From positions 1 to 64,000 of the forward strand of contig JAZKAT010000022.1 of the NCBI GenBank assembly GCA_040389045.1: a stretch of 64,000 nt of DNA, read 5' to 3'. Below are positions 7,280 through 15,267 of this stretch, one piece after another. The notes under the pieces are model-generated. The model searched no databases. It was not told where the DNA came from and saw only the letters and a list, made by a program, of their open reading frames with translations. Made by a program: the position numbers and the translations under genes. This DNA is from UBA5158 sp040389045. Lineage in GTDB: Bacteria > Pseudomonadota > Gammaproteobacteria > DSM-16500. Position 1 is the stretch's first letter, and every line of letters starts with the position of its first letter.

Positions 7280-9193
7280 ATGGCTGGCACTTTGGCTAAG
7301 TTGTCTTCCTTGGTTAAATCAAGTAAGCATCAACATGAACAGACAAAGAACCTGGAACAAAACGTTTTCAGTGGCGCTGCCGTTGCTACTGTTGGCGTAG
7401 GCGTGGGTATTGCTGGTATTGCCATTCACCAAGAATTGATTTATGAAACTGGCGCGGACGCGGATTTTAAGCAGCCGACTAATCCCCAAGACCCATTAGG
7501 GATAGATGAACCCGTAGACCCCAATATGCATTTCTTCCACGGTATGATAGAAATTAACCGTCAAGTTTTCCACACGCTTACCTTTGCCGGCGGCGTATTT
7601 ACCACCGCTGGCACGGCCGTGTTTGCTATAGCCAACAGCATTTATCAAGCTTATAAAAACCATGAATATATACAAAAAGCTAACCAGCATTTAGAAGAAT
7701 TTATTGTTAATTTAGAACTTGCCACGCTAATGGTAAAAATTAAAAAAACTGGCGCAACCACAGTTACCGCGGAAAATGTTTTAGCGTTTTGTAAAAAACA
7801 ATGTATGGCTAAAATAACCAGCGATACATTAACCGACGGCGCAGTGGGCACCACTTCTATTGCATCTTCTATTTTCTCTGTAGGTTTGTTATTTCCGCTT
7901 ATTTTTCCTATTACTTCTATATTAACCATCGTGGCTTTAGGCGTGGGAGCATTAGTTACTGGAGTTGCAGCCTATTTAAATCGCAGAGCAATGCAAGCAA
8001 AACTCAATACCATCGCCGACACCGATAAGATTAAAAAACTCTGTGTCCAGCAAGTTGTGTTAATGAATGCTACCATGAAGAAAACCCAGGAAATGCACTT
8101 TGAAGAAATGGCAAAAAATGAAAACCATGATGACCGAATTTCACAAACCAGCGTCACTTTATTAGTAACAACCTTAGTGCTTAGAATAAGTGCGCTGGCT
8201 AAATATGCGATTTCTTTAATCGGCGTAATCGCGACCGCGGCCCTGTCAGTGGCGGCTTATGCTAAAAGCGCGCTGGATGCATTCATCAATTATCGTAATC
8301 GTCAAAAACACATAAGCAATATTCCAAAACTGATTGCCCAAGCAACATTGCCGTGGATTGATCAAAAGTCATATTATTTCTTTGGCAAAACCAGCTTAGA
8401 AAAATTTATCAACGCTGATAAAGCTGGTTTAATTGAAAAGTATAACTTACCAAAAGAATTTGCGGAACTTTCCGCCAGGGATATAATTGCGGAATTATCT
8501 GATAAACAAAATATCGCAGTTTACAATAAATTCCTGCTGATACGAAAAGATTGTATAGCGCAATTAATGCAACAAGATTTTCAGAAATTCTGCGCGGAAC
8601 AGACTAAGAATAAAACCAATCTTGACGAAGATAGCTTGTTAAAGAATTATCTTTTACAGCGTGTGCAAAACTATATTGCCAAAGATGTTAAATCTTCAGG
8701 ACGATCAAATACTTTCAAACTGGCATTCAGCACCGGGTTTGCTGGCTATCTTATTTTCCCGCCTTTAGCTGCTATATTTGGTGCGATAAGCTTCGGCATT
8801 ATAGTCATCGGTGAAGTGATAACCCAGCTGATCGCCCGTGCAGAAGTTAAGAAATTCAAAGCCGCCACAGAAGATTTGCTTAATAAAGCCTGGGCCGGTA
8901 AAAATTCTGGAAACCATTCTGACATAAAAGAACTTGCAAATTTTATTGCTTTAATAAAACCAAGAACCAAAGTATCAACAGTAATTATCACTAAAGCGCT
9001 TGGTAACACTAAACACAAGACCGCAATTAACGCACTAAAAACAAACCGACAAAAATGCAAAAAGACGAAAAAAATATCATCAACAAACTTATTCCGCATA
9101 CAACTGTCAGCACGCTTTTTCAAGCTTACCGATAAACTTAAGCAGCGATACACCCAGCCAATAACGCCTGCAAACAGCCCGCGTTTAGTTTAA
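7280..9193 (+). CDS. Large polytopic orphan, candidate membrane-inserting effector
   Basis: This 637-residue protein matches no family I know. Hydrophobic, Gly/Ala/Val-rich segments lie near 30-52, 98-120, 185-232 (probably two), 292-330 (probably two) and 472-512 (two). They are separated by charged helical stretches of 60-140 residues, and the tail is strongly basic (560-620). There is no signal peptide and no transporter motif. Paired hydrophobic hairpins between long soluble helices resemble Legionellales effectors that reside on host vacuoles more than they resemble carriers. An AGGTG ribosome-binding site lies 6 nt before ATG. The promoter has the best TTAA direct repeat in the window, and a terminator follows the stop. 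Confidence 0.65.
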   Translation: MAGTLAKLSSLVKSSKHQHEQTKNLEQNVFSGAAVATVGVGVGIAGIAIHQELIYETGADADFKQPTNPQDPLGIDEPVDPNMHFFHGMIEINRQVFHTLTFAGGVFTTAGTAVFAIANSIYQAYKNHEYIQKANQHLEEFIVNLELATLMVKIKKTGATTVTAENVLAFCKKQCMAKITSDTLTDGAVGTTSIASSIFSVGLLFPLIFPITSILTIVALGVGALVTGVAAYLNRRAMQAKLNTIADTDKIKKLCVQQVVLMNATMKKTQEMHFEEMAKNENHDDRISQTSVTLLVTTLVLRISALAKYAISLIGVIATAALSVAAYAKSALDAFINYRNRQKHISNIPKLIAQATLPWIDQKSYYFFGKTSLEKFINADKAGLIEKYNLPKEFAELSARDIIAELSDKQNIAVYNKFLLIRKDCIAQLMQQDFQKFCAEQTKNKTNLDEDSLLKNYLLQRVQNYIAKDVKSSGRSNTFKLAFSTGFAGYLIFPPLAAIFGAISFGIIVIGEVITQLIARAEVKKFKAATEDLLNKAWAGKNSGNHSDIKELANFIALIKPRTKVSTVIITKALGNTKHKTAINALKTNRQKCKKTKKISSTNLFRIQLSARFFKLTDKLKQRYTQPITPANSPRLV

Positions 9194-9200
9194 ATCTTTA

Positions 9201-9233
9201 AAGGGTCAAGTATTCATTTGACCCTTCTCTTTT
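9201..9233 (+). terminator. Intrinsic terminator
   Basis: AAGGGTCAA (9201-9209) and TTGACCCTT (9218-9226) form a 9-bp stem, followed by CTCTTTT. It lies just after the stop at 9193. Confidence 0.8.
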
Positions 9234-9290
9234 CGTCACCATCAATCTATACTTAAAAATGGAGCTTGGTTAAAACCCCTAAGGATGGTC

Positions 9291-9962
9291 ATGGATTCTC
9301 AAAATTCAGTGTTAAAAAGTAGTTATTTTTACTTGCTGGTTGCGCTGGTTTCATTTTTTTTGATTAATCCATTCTTAGAGGGAAATCGAATTAGCAATAT
9401 TATTATTGTTTGTTTTTTTTGCTACATCATCCTCCTTTCTATTTATATTGTTGCTAAAAACAGAGTTATTGCCACTGCAACCATTTGTCTAGGCGCTCTG
9501 TCTTTTGTGAGTTATTGGTATATTATCTGGGTTAGTGAAAGTGATTTGGCTTCATTAGTTCATTTTGTTATTACTATATTATTTCTTGGCACTATCACTT
9601 TTTCTGTTATTTCATCCGTCACTAAAAGACAACGGGTTACCGCAGATACATTGCTGGGCGCGATCTGTGGATATTTGCTGCTGGGCTTTACCTGGAGTTT
9701 TATCTATTTAAGCATTGCCAGCGTTGATCCGGATTCTTTTTCAATTCATCGTAATCATGATTCATTAAGATCGCATGTGGATCACTTTGTTTATTACAGT
9801 TTTGTGACCCTGACGACAACGGGGTATGGAGATATTCTGGCGCTTAAAAGTGTAGCAAGAACATTTTCCTGGATGGAGGCTGCCATCGGTCAAATCTATT
9901 TAGCCGTGTGGATATCGCAATTGGTGGGATTACGTATTTTGCAACATCAAGACCTTAAATAA
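9291..9962 (+). CDS. Potassium channel family protein (ion_trans_2)
   Basis: The 223-residue membrane protein ends in a K+ channel pore module. A transmembrane helix (about 121-142) is followed by a pore loop with the selectivity filter TTTGYGD at 175-181 and a final helix (about 193-214). About four further hydrophobic segments fill residues 10-110, so the layout is a six-helix channel without the charged S4 of voltage-gated channels and without a cytosolic RCK domain. It should conduct K+ across the inner membrane. ATG 9291 is chosen because AAGGA at 9281-9285 is 5 nt upstream; the in-frame ATG at 9285 overlaps that site. It probably forms its own transcription unit. Confidence 0.85.
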   Translation: MDSQNSVLKSSYFYLLVALVSFFLINPFLEGNRISNIIIVCFFCYIILLSIYIVAKNRVIATATICLGALSFVSYWYIIWVSESDLASLVHFVITILFLGTITFSVISSVTKRQRVTADTLLGAICGYLLLGFTWSFIYLSIASVDPDSFSIHRNHDSLRSHVDHFVYYSFVTLTTTGYGDILALKSVARTFSWMEAAIGQIYLAVWISQLVGLRILQHQDLK

Positions 9963-10104
9963 ATGTGCTATTAATCTGCTGATTTATGGCTTGCTCGCAT
10001 TTTGGTGTATCATTAAGTCACGCGGTAATGCCTGGCAAAATCCAATCGCAATAAATCCCGATATTGAGTATCATATATCACCTCATTTATAGAGCCATTA
10101 ACAA

Positions 10105-10995
10105 ATGAAAGCAAAGCTGCGTGGAACAGAGATTTATTTTGATATTGCCGGCATGCAACTACGCCCAGCGGGAAATGATTTTATTGAAAAGCCGGTAGTA
10201 TTTTTGCTGCACGGTGGCCCAGGCGGCGATCATACACGCTTCAAACAACATTCCGTGGAATTGCAAGACGTTGCCCAATTGGTTTTCATTGATCATCGCG
10301 GCTGCGGGCGCAGCAAAAAAACCCGACAAAGCGACTATACGCTGGAAAATAATATCGAAGATATAGAAGCATTACGCAAACACCTGGGTTTGGAACGTAT
10401 CAGCATTTTAGGGGTATCTTACGGTGGGATGGTGGCACAAGGTTACGCCGCGCGTTATCCTAAGCATTTAGATAAATTAATTTTAGTGGTTACCTCTCCG
10501 AGTTATCGCTTTATCAATGAAGCTAAAGAATTTTTGCTTGAGCATGGCAATGCCAAGCAACGTGAAATCTGTAAACACTTGTGGGAAGGTACTTTTAAAA
10601 ATCATCAACATATCATTAAATTTTTTAAACTAATGGAACCACTTTATTCCATTAAAACAAAAACCCAGCGCAAAAAAGCTTTCAGCAAATCAAAATCGAT
10701 TTATTCGCACGAAGCTCTTAACGAAGGCTTTGGTGGTTTTTTACGAAACTTTGATTTTATCCCTAAACTTAAAAAAATAAGCTGCCCTACGCTAGTACTG
10801 GCTGGCGAAAAAGATTGGATTTGCCGACCCTCTCAAGCAAAAACGATTGCCAAACATATTCCGAATTCGCAATTAAAAATTTTTAAAAACAGCAGTCATG
10901 CCATTTCCGTGGATGTGCATGACCAATATATCAAGATAATTAAAAATTTCTTGAAAAAGAAACCCGCTAAAAGAAAGCTTCGAGCTCGCAGTTGA
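10105..10995 (+). CDS. Alpha/beta hydrolase, proline-iminopeptidase (S33) type
   Basis: The 296-residue cytosolic protein shows the full serine-hydrolase signature. HGGPGG (36-41) forms the oxyanion region, DHRGCGRS (63-70) is typical of S33 peptidases, and the nucleophile is Ser105 in GVSYGG. Asp237 (LAGEKDW) and His265 (SSHA) complete the triad. A cap domain occupies about 130-215. S33 enzymes release N-terminal proline or act on small esters and lactones, and the substrate here cannot be told. The C-terminus ends in a very basic tail (KKKPAKRKLRARS) that is unusual for the family. The gene lies 30 bp upstream of the CAP-domain gene and may be co-transcribed with it. Confidence 0.82.
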   Translation: MKAKLRGTEIYFDIAGMQLRPAGNDFIEKPVVFLLHGGPGGDHTRFKQHSVELQDVAQLVFIDHRGCGRSKKTRQSDYTLENNIEDIEALRKHLGLERISILGVSYGGMVAQGYAARYPKHLDKLILVVTSPSYRFINEAKEFLLEHGNAKQREICKHLWEGTFKNHQHIIKFFKLMEPLYSIKTKTQRKKAFSKSKSIYSHEALNEGFGGFLRNFDFIPKLKKISCPTLVLAGEKDWICRPSQAKTIAKHIPNSQLKIFKNSSHAISVDVHDQYIKIIKNFLKKKPAKRKLRARS

Positions 10996-11025
10996 GCACC
11001 ATGCAAGTACCCATAGGCGAATATC

Positions 11026-11502
11026 ATGCAAACTAAAATTAAAATTCTACTACTTGGATTATTTTTATTAATAATACCCAACAAATTTGTTGCCCAAAGC
11101 AATCAGCAAATTATTCCGCTTAGCTGCACCTCTGTGTTAGCGGACATTAACGCCTATCGTCTCGCGCATGGTTTGGAAAAATTACAACTTGATAGTGAAA
11201 TTTCGCAAGTGGCGAGGAACCACAGCCATAGGATGGCTGACCATGAAATTGAATTTGGTCATGGTGGCTTTAGTCAACGCACACAGCAATTACGTACGCT
11301 ATTTCCTCACGCGAGAGGCATGGCGGAAAATGTAGCTTACGCCGATAGGGATAACACCAAACCGCTAGTGCAATCCTGGCTGGTCAGCTCGGGACATAGG
11401 AAAAACATTCTGGGAGATTATAATTTGACTGGCATAGGTGTCGCGCATGATGCCAATGGCAGAGTTTATGTGACCCAAATTTTTGTGCGGACTGGGGCTT
11501 AA
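11026..11502 (+). CDS. Secreted CAP/SCP-domain protein
   Basis: This 158-residue protein has a Sec signal peptide (1-23, cleavage near FVA-Q) followed by one CAP domain (PF00188). The conserved active-cleft residues are present: His79 in FGHGGF, Glu101 in MAENVAY and His124 in SSGHRKNILG. CAP proteins occur from YkwD-like bacterial proteins to eukaryotic PR-1 and venom proteins. In bacteria their biochemical function is mostly unknown, with cell-wall association or lipid binding proposed. The protein is of minimal length with no accessory domain. It follows the hydrolase gene after 30 bp. Confidence 0.85.
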   Translation: MQTKIKILLLGLFLLIIPNKFVAQSNQQIIPLSCTSVLADINAYRLAHGLEKLQLDSEISQVARNHSHRMADHEIEFGHGGFSQRTQQLRTLFPHARGMAENVAYADRDNTKPLVQSWLVSSGHRKNILGDYNLTGIGVAHDANGRVYVTQIFVRTGA

Positions 11503-11513
11503 TCCAATCTTCT

Positions 11514-11545
11514 TTAAGCAAACCTTAAGCTTTAACTGGTAAAAT
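11514..11545 (+). promoter_or_regulatory. PmrA-box-like direct repeat plus -10 (gene 11577)
   Basis: TTAA cores at 11514-11517 and 11525-11528 are 11 bp apart (TTTAAGCAA, CTTAAGCTT). A TAAAAT -10 at 11540-11545 follows after exactly 11 nt. The site starts 12 bp after the CAP gene stop. Confidence 0.65.
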
Positions 11546-11576
11546 TTAGCTCAACCTATTAAGCCAGAGCTGGATT

Positions 11577-12626
11577 ATGTCAACGACTCGAAAAACCCCA
11601 ACTGAGCAAACCACAGCGTCATCCTCCGGCCAAACTACGCTTAAAATCTCCACCAAAGATAGAAAAAAACTAAAAATAGCTAAAGCCAGGGCAAAAGCAA
11701 AGGCCAGGACTATTCAAATCAACATCGCTAATTCACAAGCTAGAGCGAAAAAAACCGCGGAATTAAGCGCTAAAATAGCAGAAGAAAAAGCCAAAAGAGT
11801 GGAAGAAAAAGCAAAAGCAGCGGCAGAAAAAGCAAAAGCAGTGGCAGAAAAAGCCAGAATAGCGGAACTAAACGCAAAAAGAGAAGCTAAACTAGTTATT
11901 GTAAAAAATGTAATGGAAAAATTATTATTCCCTTTTTTATTAGCTAATGATAAAGCATGGACAACTCAGCGTGATCTATTACTGTTTTTTCCTGATGCTC
12001 TCTATGACACCCTTCCTGAAATATTAGATAATCTGCATGATGAAGCTCTGCACTTTATGTTAGAACACGGTGGTTACCATCAATCAAAGGCAGAGACGCG
12101 TGAGTTTCTGCACTATACTATGCTAAACATGGAGCTGGTAAACTTGGCAACACGACGCATGCTGATTAAGCATATGCCTATTAAATCTAAAGACATGATA
12201 GAAGCCAAACAATCGCATGCTGCCGAAATGCGTATTAAAACGCAATATCTGGAAGATTTATTGAGAGACCTTAAAGCATGGGTCCTTAACCCTAAATATC
12301 TTGATACTTTAGTGAATCTACCTAAACCAAGAACAAGAATTCAAGACTCTTATCCTGGTTATTATGATTTAACAATTTATCAAGAAATTACGTTGCAAAT
12401 GCAAGATAAAACCGCGCAGTTACAACATTTTTTTATTTTAATGGGGGGTGCAAATATGACCCCACCTCCTCCCTGGTATAAAAAGGCGATAAACGCCGGC
12501 TATCAAGGTTTGCAAAACCTCACTAGCTATATAGGAAGCTCTATTGGCTTTTTTGCTCATCCAAAGGCAAGTGCAAAAGCGCAGGATACGCTGGCTGACG
12601 TTAGTACCCCTGCTCCCTCACTGTAG
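11577..12626 (+). CDS. Lys/Ala coiled-coil orphan, candidate effector
   Basis: The 349-residue product begins with a polar Thr/Ser-rich segment (1-25). A strongly charged helix with tandem EKAKA-type units follows (about 28-108; repeats of EEKAK, EKAKAAA, EKAKAVA), predicting an extended coiled coil. Residues 110-300 are a normal helical globular region of no recognised family. The last 45 residues are Ala/Ser/Pro-rich. There is no signal peptide. The heptad-like low-complexity helix could arise by repeat expansion. The promoter has the shared TTAA direct-repeat operator. An effector role is inferred from regulation and composition only. Confidence 0.6.
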   Translation: MSTTRKTPTEQTTASSSGQTTLKISTKDRKKLKIAKARAKAKARTIQINIANSQARAKKTAELSAKIAEEKAKRVEEKAKAAAEKAKAVAEKARIAELNAKREAKLVIVKNVMEKLLFPFLLANDKAWTTQRDLLLFFPDALYDTLPEILDNLHDEALHFMLEHGGYHQSKAETREFLHYTMLNMELVNLATRRMLIKHMPIKSKDMIEAKQSHAAEMRIKTQYLEDLLRDLKAWVLNPKYLDTLVNLPKPRTRIQDSYPGYYDLTIYQEITLQMQDKTAQLQHFFILMGGANMTPPPPWYKKAINAGYQGLQNLTSYIGSSIGFFAHPKASAKAQDTLADVSTPAPSL

Positions 12627-12724
12627 TACCTCACTTCTGTCATGCCAGCGTACGCTGCATTTGGGTAACTCATTGAAAATTAAAGATAATTTATTTGCAA
12701 ATTGTTTAATATTTTTGCAATCTG

Positions 12725-12756
12725 TTAATACTGCTTTAAGCTGACTGCATTAAAAT
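12725..12756 (+). promoter_or_regulatory. PmrA-box-like direct repeat plus -10 (gene 12793)
   Basis: TTAA cores at 12725-12728 and 12736-12739 are 11 bp apart (GTTAATACT, TTTAAGCTG). A TAAAAT -10 at 12751-12756 follows after exactly 11 nt. The -10 abuts an in-frame ATG at 12757, which therefore should lie upstream of the transcript start. Confidence 0.65.
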
Positions 12757-12792
12757 ATGTCTAACGTTAATAGCCCCAACGGGAGCGTCCGA

Positions 12793-13869
12793 ATGTTTTC
12801 ACATATCTTAAAAGGTCATACTATTGGTTACCTGCTGACCCGTAGAGTATTCCGTGTAATCTTTGGTTTGCCGGGTTTTTTAATTGATGCAGTAATCATT
12901 GCTCCTCTCGCCACAATCGGCAATGAACGTTATCTGGATTTCTGGAAAAACTGTAACTGGGCTTTTTACGTTGATAACACTCCTCAAAGTGGCGCCCTGC
13001 AACCTATATTCGCTTATCCTGGTGATTTTATTGGTGCGGTACTAGGTTCAATCGTTGGAGGAATTTTGGGTGCCGTGTTTTATCTACCGGATGCAATACT
13101 ACGTGTTATCTCCTGGGCTTATGATCAAATAGGTAAAGCCTGCAATACCTTCGCTAACTTTATCGGCAAAACTTTCACTTCGATTCCAGTTTTTTCAACC
13201 CCAAGCAATTATGCAGAAAAAGCCTGGAACATTTCCGCAGCGACCCTGGGATTATTATTAGCATCGCCATTTTATGTTGCTGCTAAAGCCATCGAATTTG
13301 TGTTGCCTATCAGTAATTTCTTATCTAACTTAACATTAGGAATTGGCAGTCTGGTTGGTGGAATAGTCGGTACGGTTGGTGCCCTGTCATTATACCCGGT
13401 AAAACATGTTTGCTCTAAAGCAGTCGAGTTATTTAGCGATTTCCGTGAAAGCGTGCGCTCTATATCAGCTTTTATTTACGCGAAAACAAATGCTTTCTCT
13501 TGGAATAATTACGATAGAAACTCAGAGTCTTTAAGCGAAGCAGTCTTTACCAGAGACCCTCACTCACAAGAGTTTCGTACCAAGCTAGAAGAGTATCGTG
13601 CGAAATCCACAACCGAAATTATCTTTGGTTCTTTAAAAGTAGCAACGCCACAAATTGTGCCAGTAGATGCTAATCATTCGGCAGCAAGTGTTCTGCTTCA
13701 ATATGTACCTAACCCCAGGATCAAGCCAGCACCGTCAAATGATAATGACTCTCAGCCTGGCTCGCAACCCAGTGCCCCACCTGAAAGAATAGGTGAAGAA
13801 GATCACGTAGTTCATCAAGAACAACACGATGGCATTACTTATCAATATTACAACAATACCCCAAAGTAA
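12793..13869 (+). CDS. Polytopic orphan, candidate membrane-associated effector
   Basis: The protein is 358 residues from the chosen start. It has hydrophobic, Gly-rich segments at roughly 18-40, 80-105, 145-170 and 180-210, then a soluble C-terminal third. That part is Pro/Ser-rich and ends in an acidic, Glu-containing tail (PPERIGEEDHVVHQEQHD…) resembling type IV export signals. No family is recognised. ATG 12793 is preferred because GGGAG at 12781-12785 precedes it by 7 nt. The upstream in-frame ATG at 12757 lies directly behind the -10 of the TTAA-repeat promoter and has no ribosome-binding site. A hairpin follows the stop. Localisation in a host membrane is inference. Confidence 0.6.
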   Translation: MFSHILKGHTIGYLLTRRVFRVIFGLPGFLIDAVIIAPLATIGNERYLDFWKNCNWAFYVDNTPQSGALQPIFAYPGDFIGAVLGSIVGGILGAVFYLPDAILRVISWAYDQIGKACNTFANFIGKTFTSIPVFSTPSNYAEKAWNISAATLGLLLASPFYVAAKAIEFVLPISNFLSNLTLGIGSLVGGIVGTVGALSLYPVKHVCSKAVELFSDFRESVRSISAFIYAKTNAFSWNNYDRNSESLSEAVFTRDPHSQEFRTKLEEYRAKSTTEIIFGSLKVATPQIVPVDANHSAASVLLQYVPNPRIKPAPSNDNDSQPGSQPSAPPERIGEEDHVVHQEQHDGITYQYYNNTPK

Positions 13870-13878
13870 CTTTACTCT

Positions 13879-13904
13879 ATCATGCCAGCGAAAGCTGGCA
13901 TGAT
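13879..13904. repeat. GAAA-loop hairpin between convergent genes
   Basis: ATCATGCCAGC (13879-13889) pairs with GCTGGCATGAT (13894-13904) around a GAAA tetraloop. It lies between the convergent genes ending at 13869 and 13906. There is no U-tract on either strand, so it may act as a 3' stability hairpin or be a REP-type unit. A decayed relative (CATGCCAGCGTACGCTGCAT) occurs after the stop of the upstream gene, near 12641-12660. Confidence 0.6.
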
Positions 13905-13905
13905 A

Positions 13906-15204
13906 CTAACTAAGAAAATCATATTCCAGCATTACGCGGTTATAAATAAAATGTCCCAGGTTTTGATTACCATTTAAAAACCCAATACGATCACGTATTG
14001 AAAGATTTTTAAATAATCCATTCGGCTTAAACGTCACATCAACATCCGTTTCATCTGTATTCGCTAAAAAAGGCGTAGTAAAATACTTGGCGTAACTTGC
14101 CCTCACCAACAGTGTTTGCCCAAAAAAATCATATTCCGCCGCCACCTTAAATGCTGTCCCGGCCGCTTTCTCAATCAAACCGGCGATCATCGACGTCGTA
14201 TACAAGGGATCAGAGATATAACCGACCGTATACGGCGACACCACATCACCATTTCGATAAGCGCCACTATATTTGGGCAGCACATTACCCGACAGGGTAA
14301 AAAACCCATGCGCAATTTCCATTCCTAACAACATACCAAACACATCCGCGCGGGTGCTGCCCGCGCCTACACTATTTAAAATTTCACTGCCGTCATTCCA
14401 TTCATGTCCTAATTGCAAACCAAACAAGGGTTTGATGATTGAACTGGTCACCAGTTTGTAATGTACATCCGCATAAGCCAGATTCGCATAATTATAAAAA
14501 TGATAAACCCACGCCGCCATGCGCAATTCATCTTGATGGTAGGTCGCGGCAAATGCCAGCGTGCCAATATCTGTTTTATTTCCCAACCCCAGCAAATTCG
14601 CGCCACCTACATTGTAGGAGTTATACAAATTGGTTTTACTGAAATGATCCGCCGGACGCCCTTTGAAACTAATTTGTCTGATACCGATCAAATCCAACCC
14701 TGTCACCGGTGTCACTGCCACATAAAGACCTTGATAAGTGGCGGGAATCATTCGGGTATCCGCACCATTCATCCAGGGTGTTGTCAGCAATTGATTACCG
14801 ATACGCATTAACAGATAAGGATTTTGATATTGCCCAAATGACTGCCCTAACACCGTTATCGGACTACCCGGCAGCGTGCGGTCTTGACGCAGAAAATAAT
14901 TGGAATTTAACCCTAAGGGTTGCGCCGTATAAACTGTGCCGCCAATACGAAAACCATTCCAGAATGGGTCCGTTAAAAAGTTGATTTTGCCGCCTAGAGA
15001 AAATGCTGATTGGGCATCAAGTTGTGGGTTACTGTATTCGCGGGTGAAATAGTAAGCACGTATATTACCATCTATGTGTATAGGAAACTTATGTTTGAGT
15101 GGAACTTTGGCTGGGGCAGCTGGGACTGGTTTCGCCCCGAAAGCCGTTACAACGAGACCAAACTGTAACAATACTATAAACACGATTTTCAGATAAATTT
15201 GCAC
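13906..15204 (-). CDS. OprD-family outer-membrane porin
   Basis: The 432-residue protein has a signal peptide (1-23, ending AFGA) and alternating beta-strand pattern throughout, ending in an amphipathic strand (MLEYDFLS). The segment RIGNQLLTTPWMNGADTRMIPATYQGLYV matches the conserved OprD-type pattern G-x-Q … TP … D-x-R-x-x-P-x-x-(F/Y)-x-G. OprD porins admit small anionic or cationic nutrients such as amino acids and carboxylates; the substrate here is not predictable. Start is GTG with AAGGG upstream. It is transcribed divergently from the sensor kinase at 15268, which may share its regulatory region. Confidence 0.75.
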   Translation of the reverse strand: MQIYLKIVFIVLLQFGLVVTAFGAKPVPAAPAKVPLKHKFPIHIDGNIRAYYFTREYSNPQLDAQSAFSLGGKINFLTDPFWNGFRIGGTVYTAQPLGLNSNYFLRQDRTLPGSPITVLGQSFGQYQNPYLLMRIGNQLLTTPWMNGADTRMIPATYQGLYVAVTPVTGLDLIGIRQISFKGRPADHFSKTNLYNSYNVGGANLLGLGNKTDIGTLAFAATYHQDELRMAAWVYHFYNYANLAYADVHYKLVTSSIIKPLFGLQLGHEWNDGSEILNSVGAGSTRADVFGMLLGMEIAHGFFTLSGNVLPKYSGAYRNGDVVSPYTVGYISDPLYTTSMIAGLIEKAAGTAFKVAAEYDFFGQTLLVRASYAKYFTTPFLANTDETDVDVTFKPNGLFKNLSIRDRIGFLNGNQNLGHFIYNRVMLEYDFLS

Positions 15205-15267
15205 GTGTGCCCTTTTGTGGTACAGAAGTTTCTATAGTATGATAATTTATTGTTATCTCTTTGAATA

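Noticed and set aside
13906..15204. Plus-strand frames opposite the porin gene
   Set aside because: Several overlapping frames of 60-116 codons are antisense shadows; the minus-strand porin has signal peptide and family motifs.
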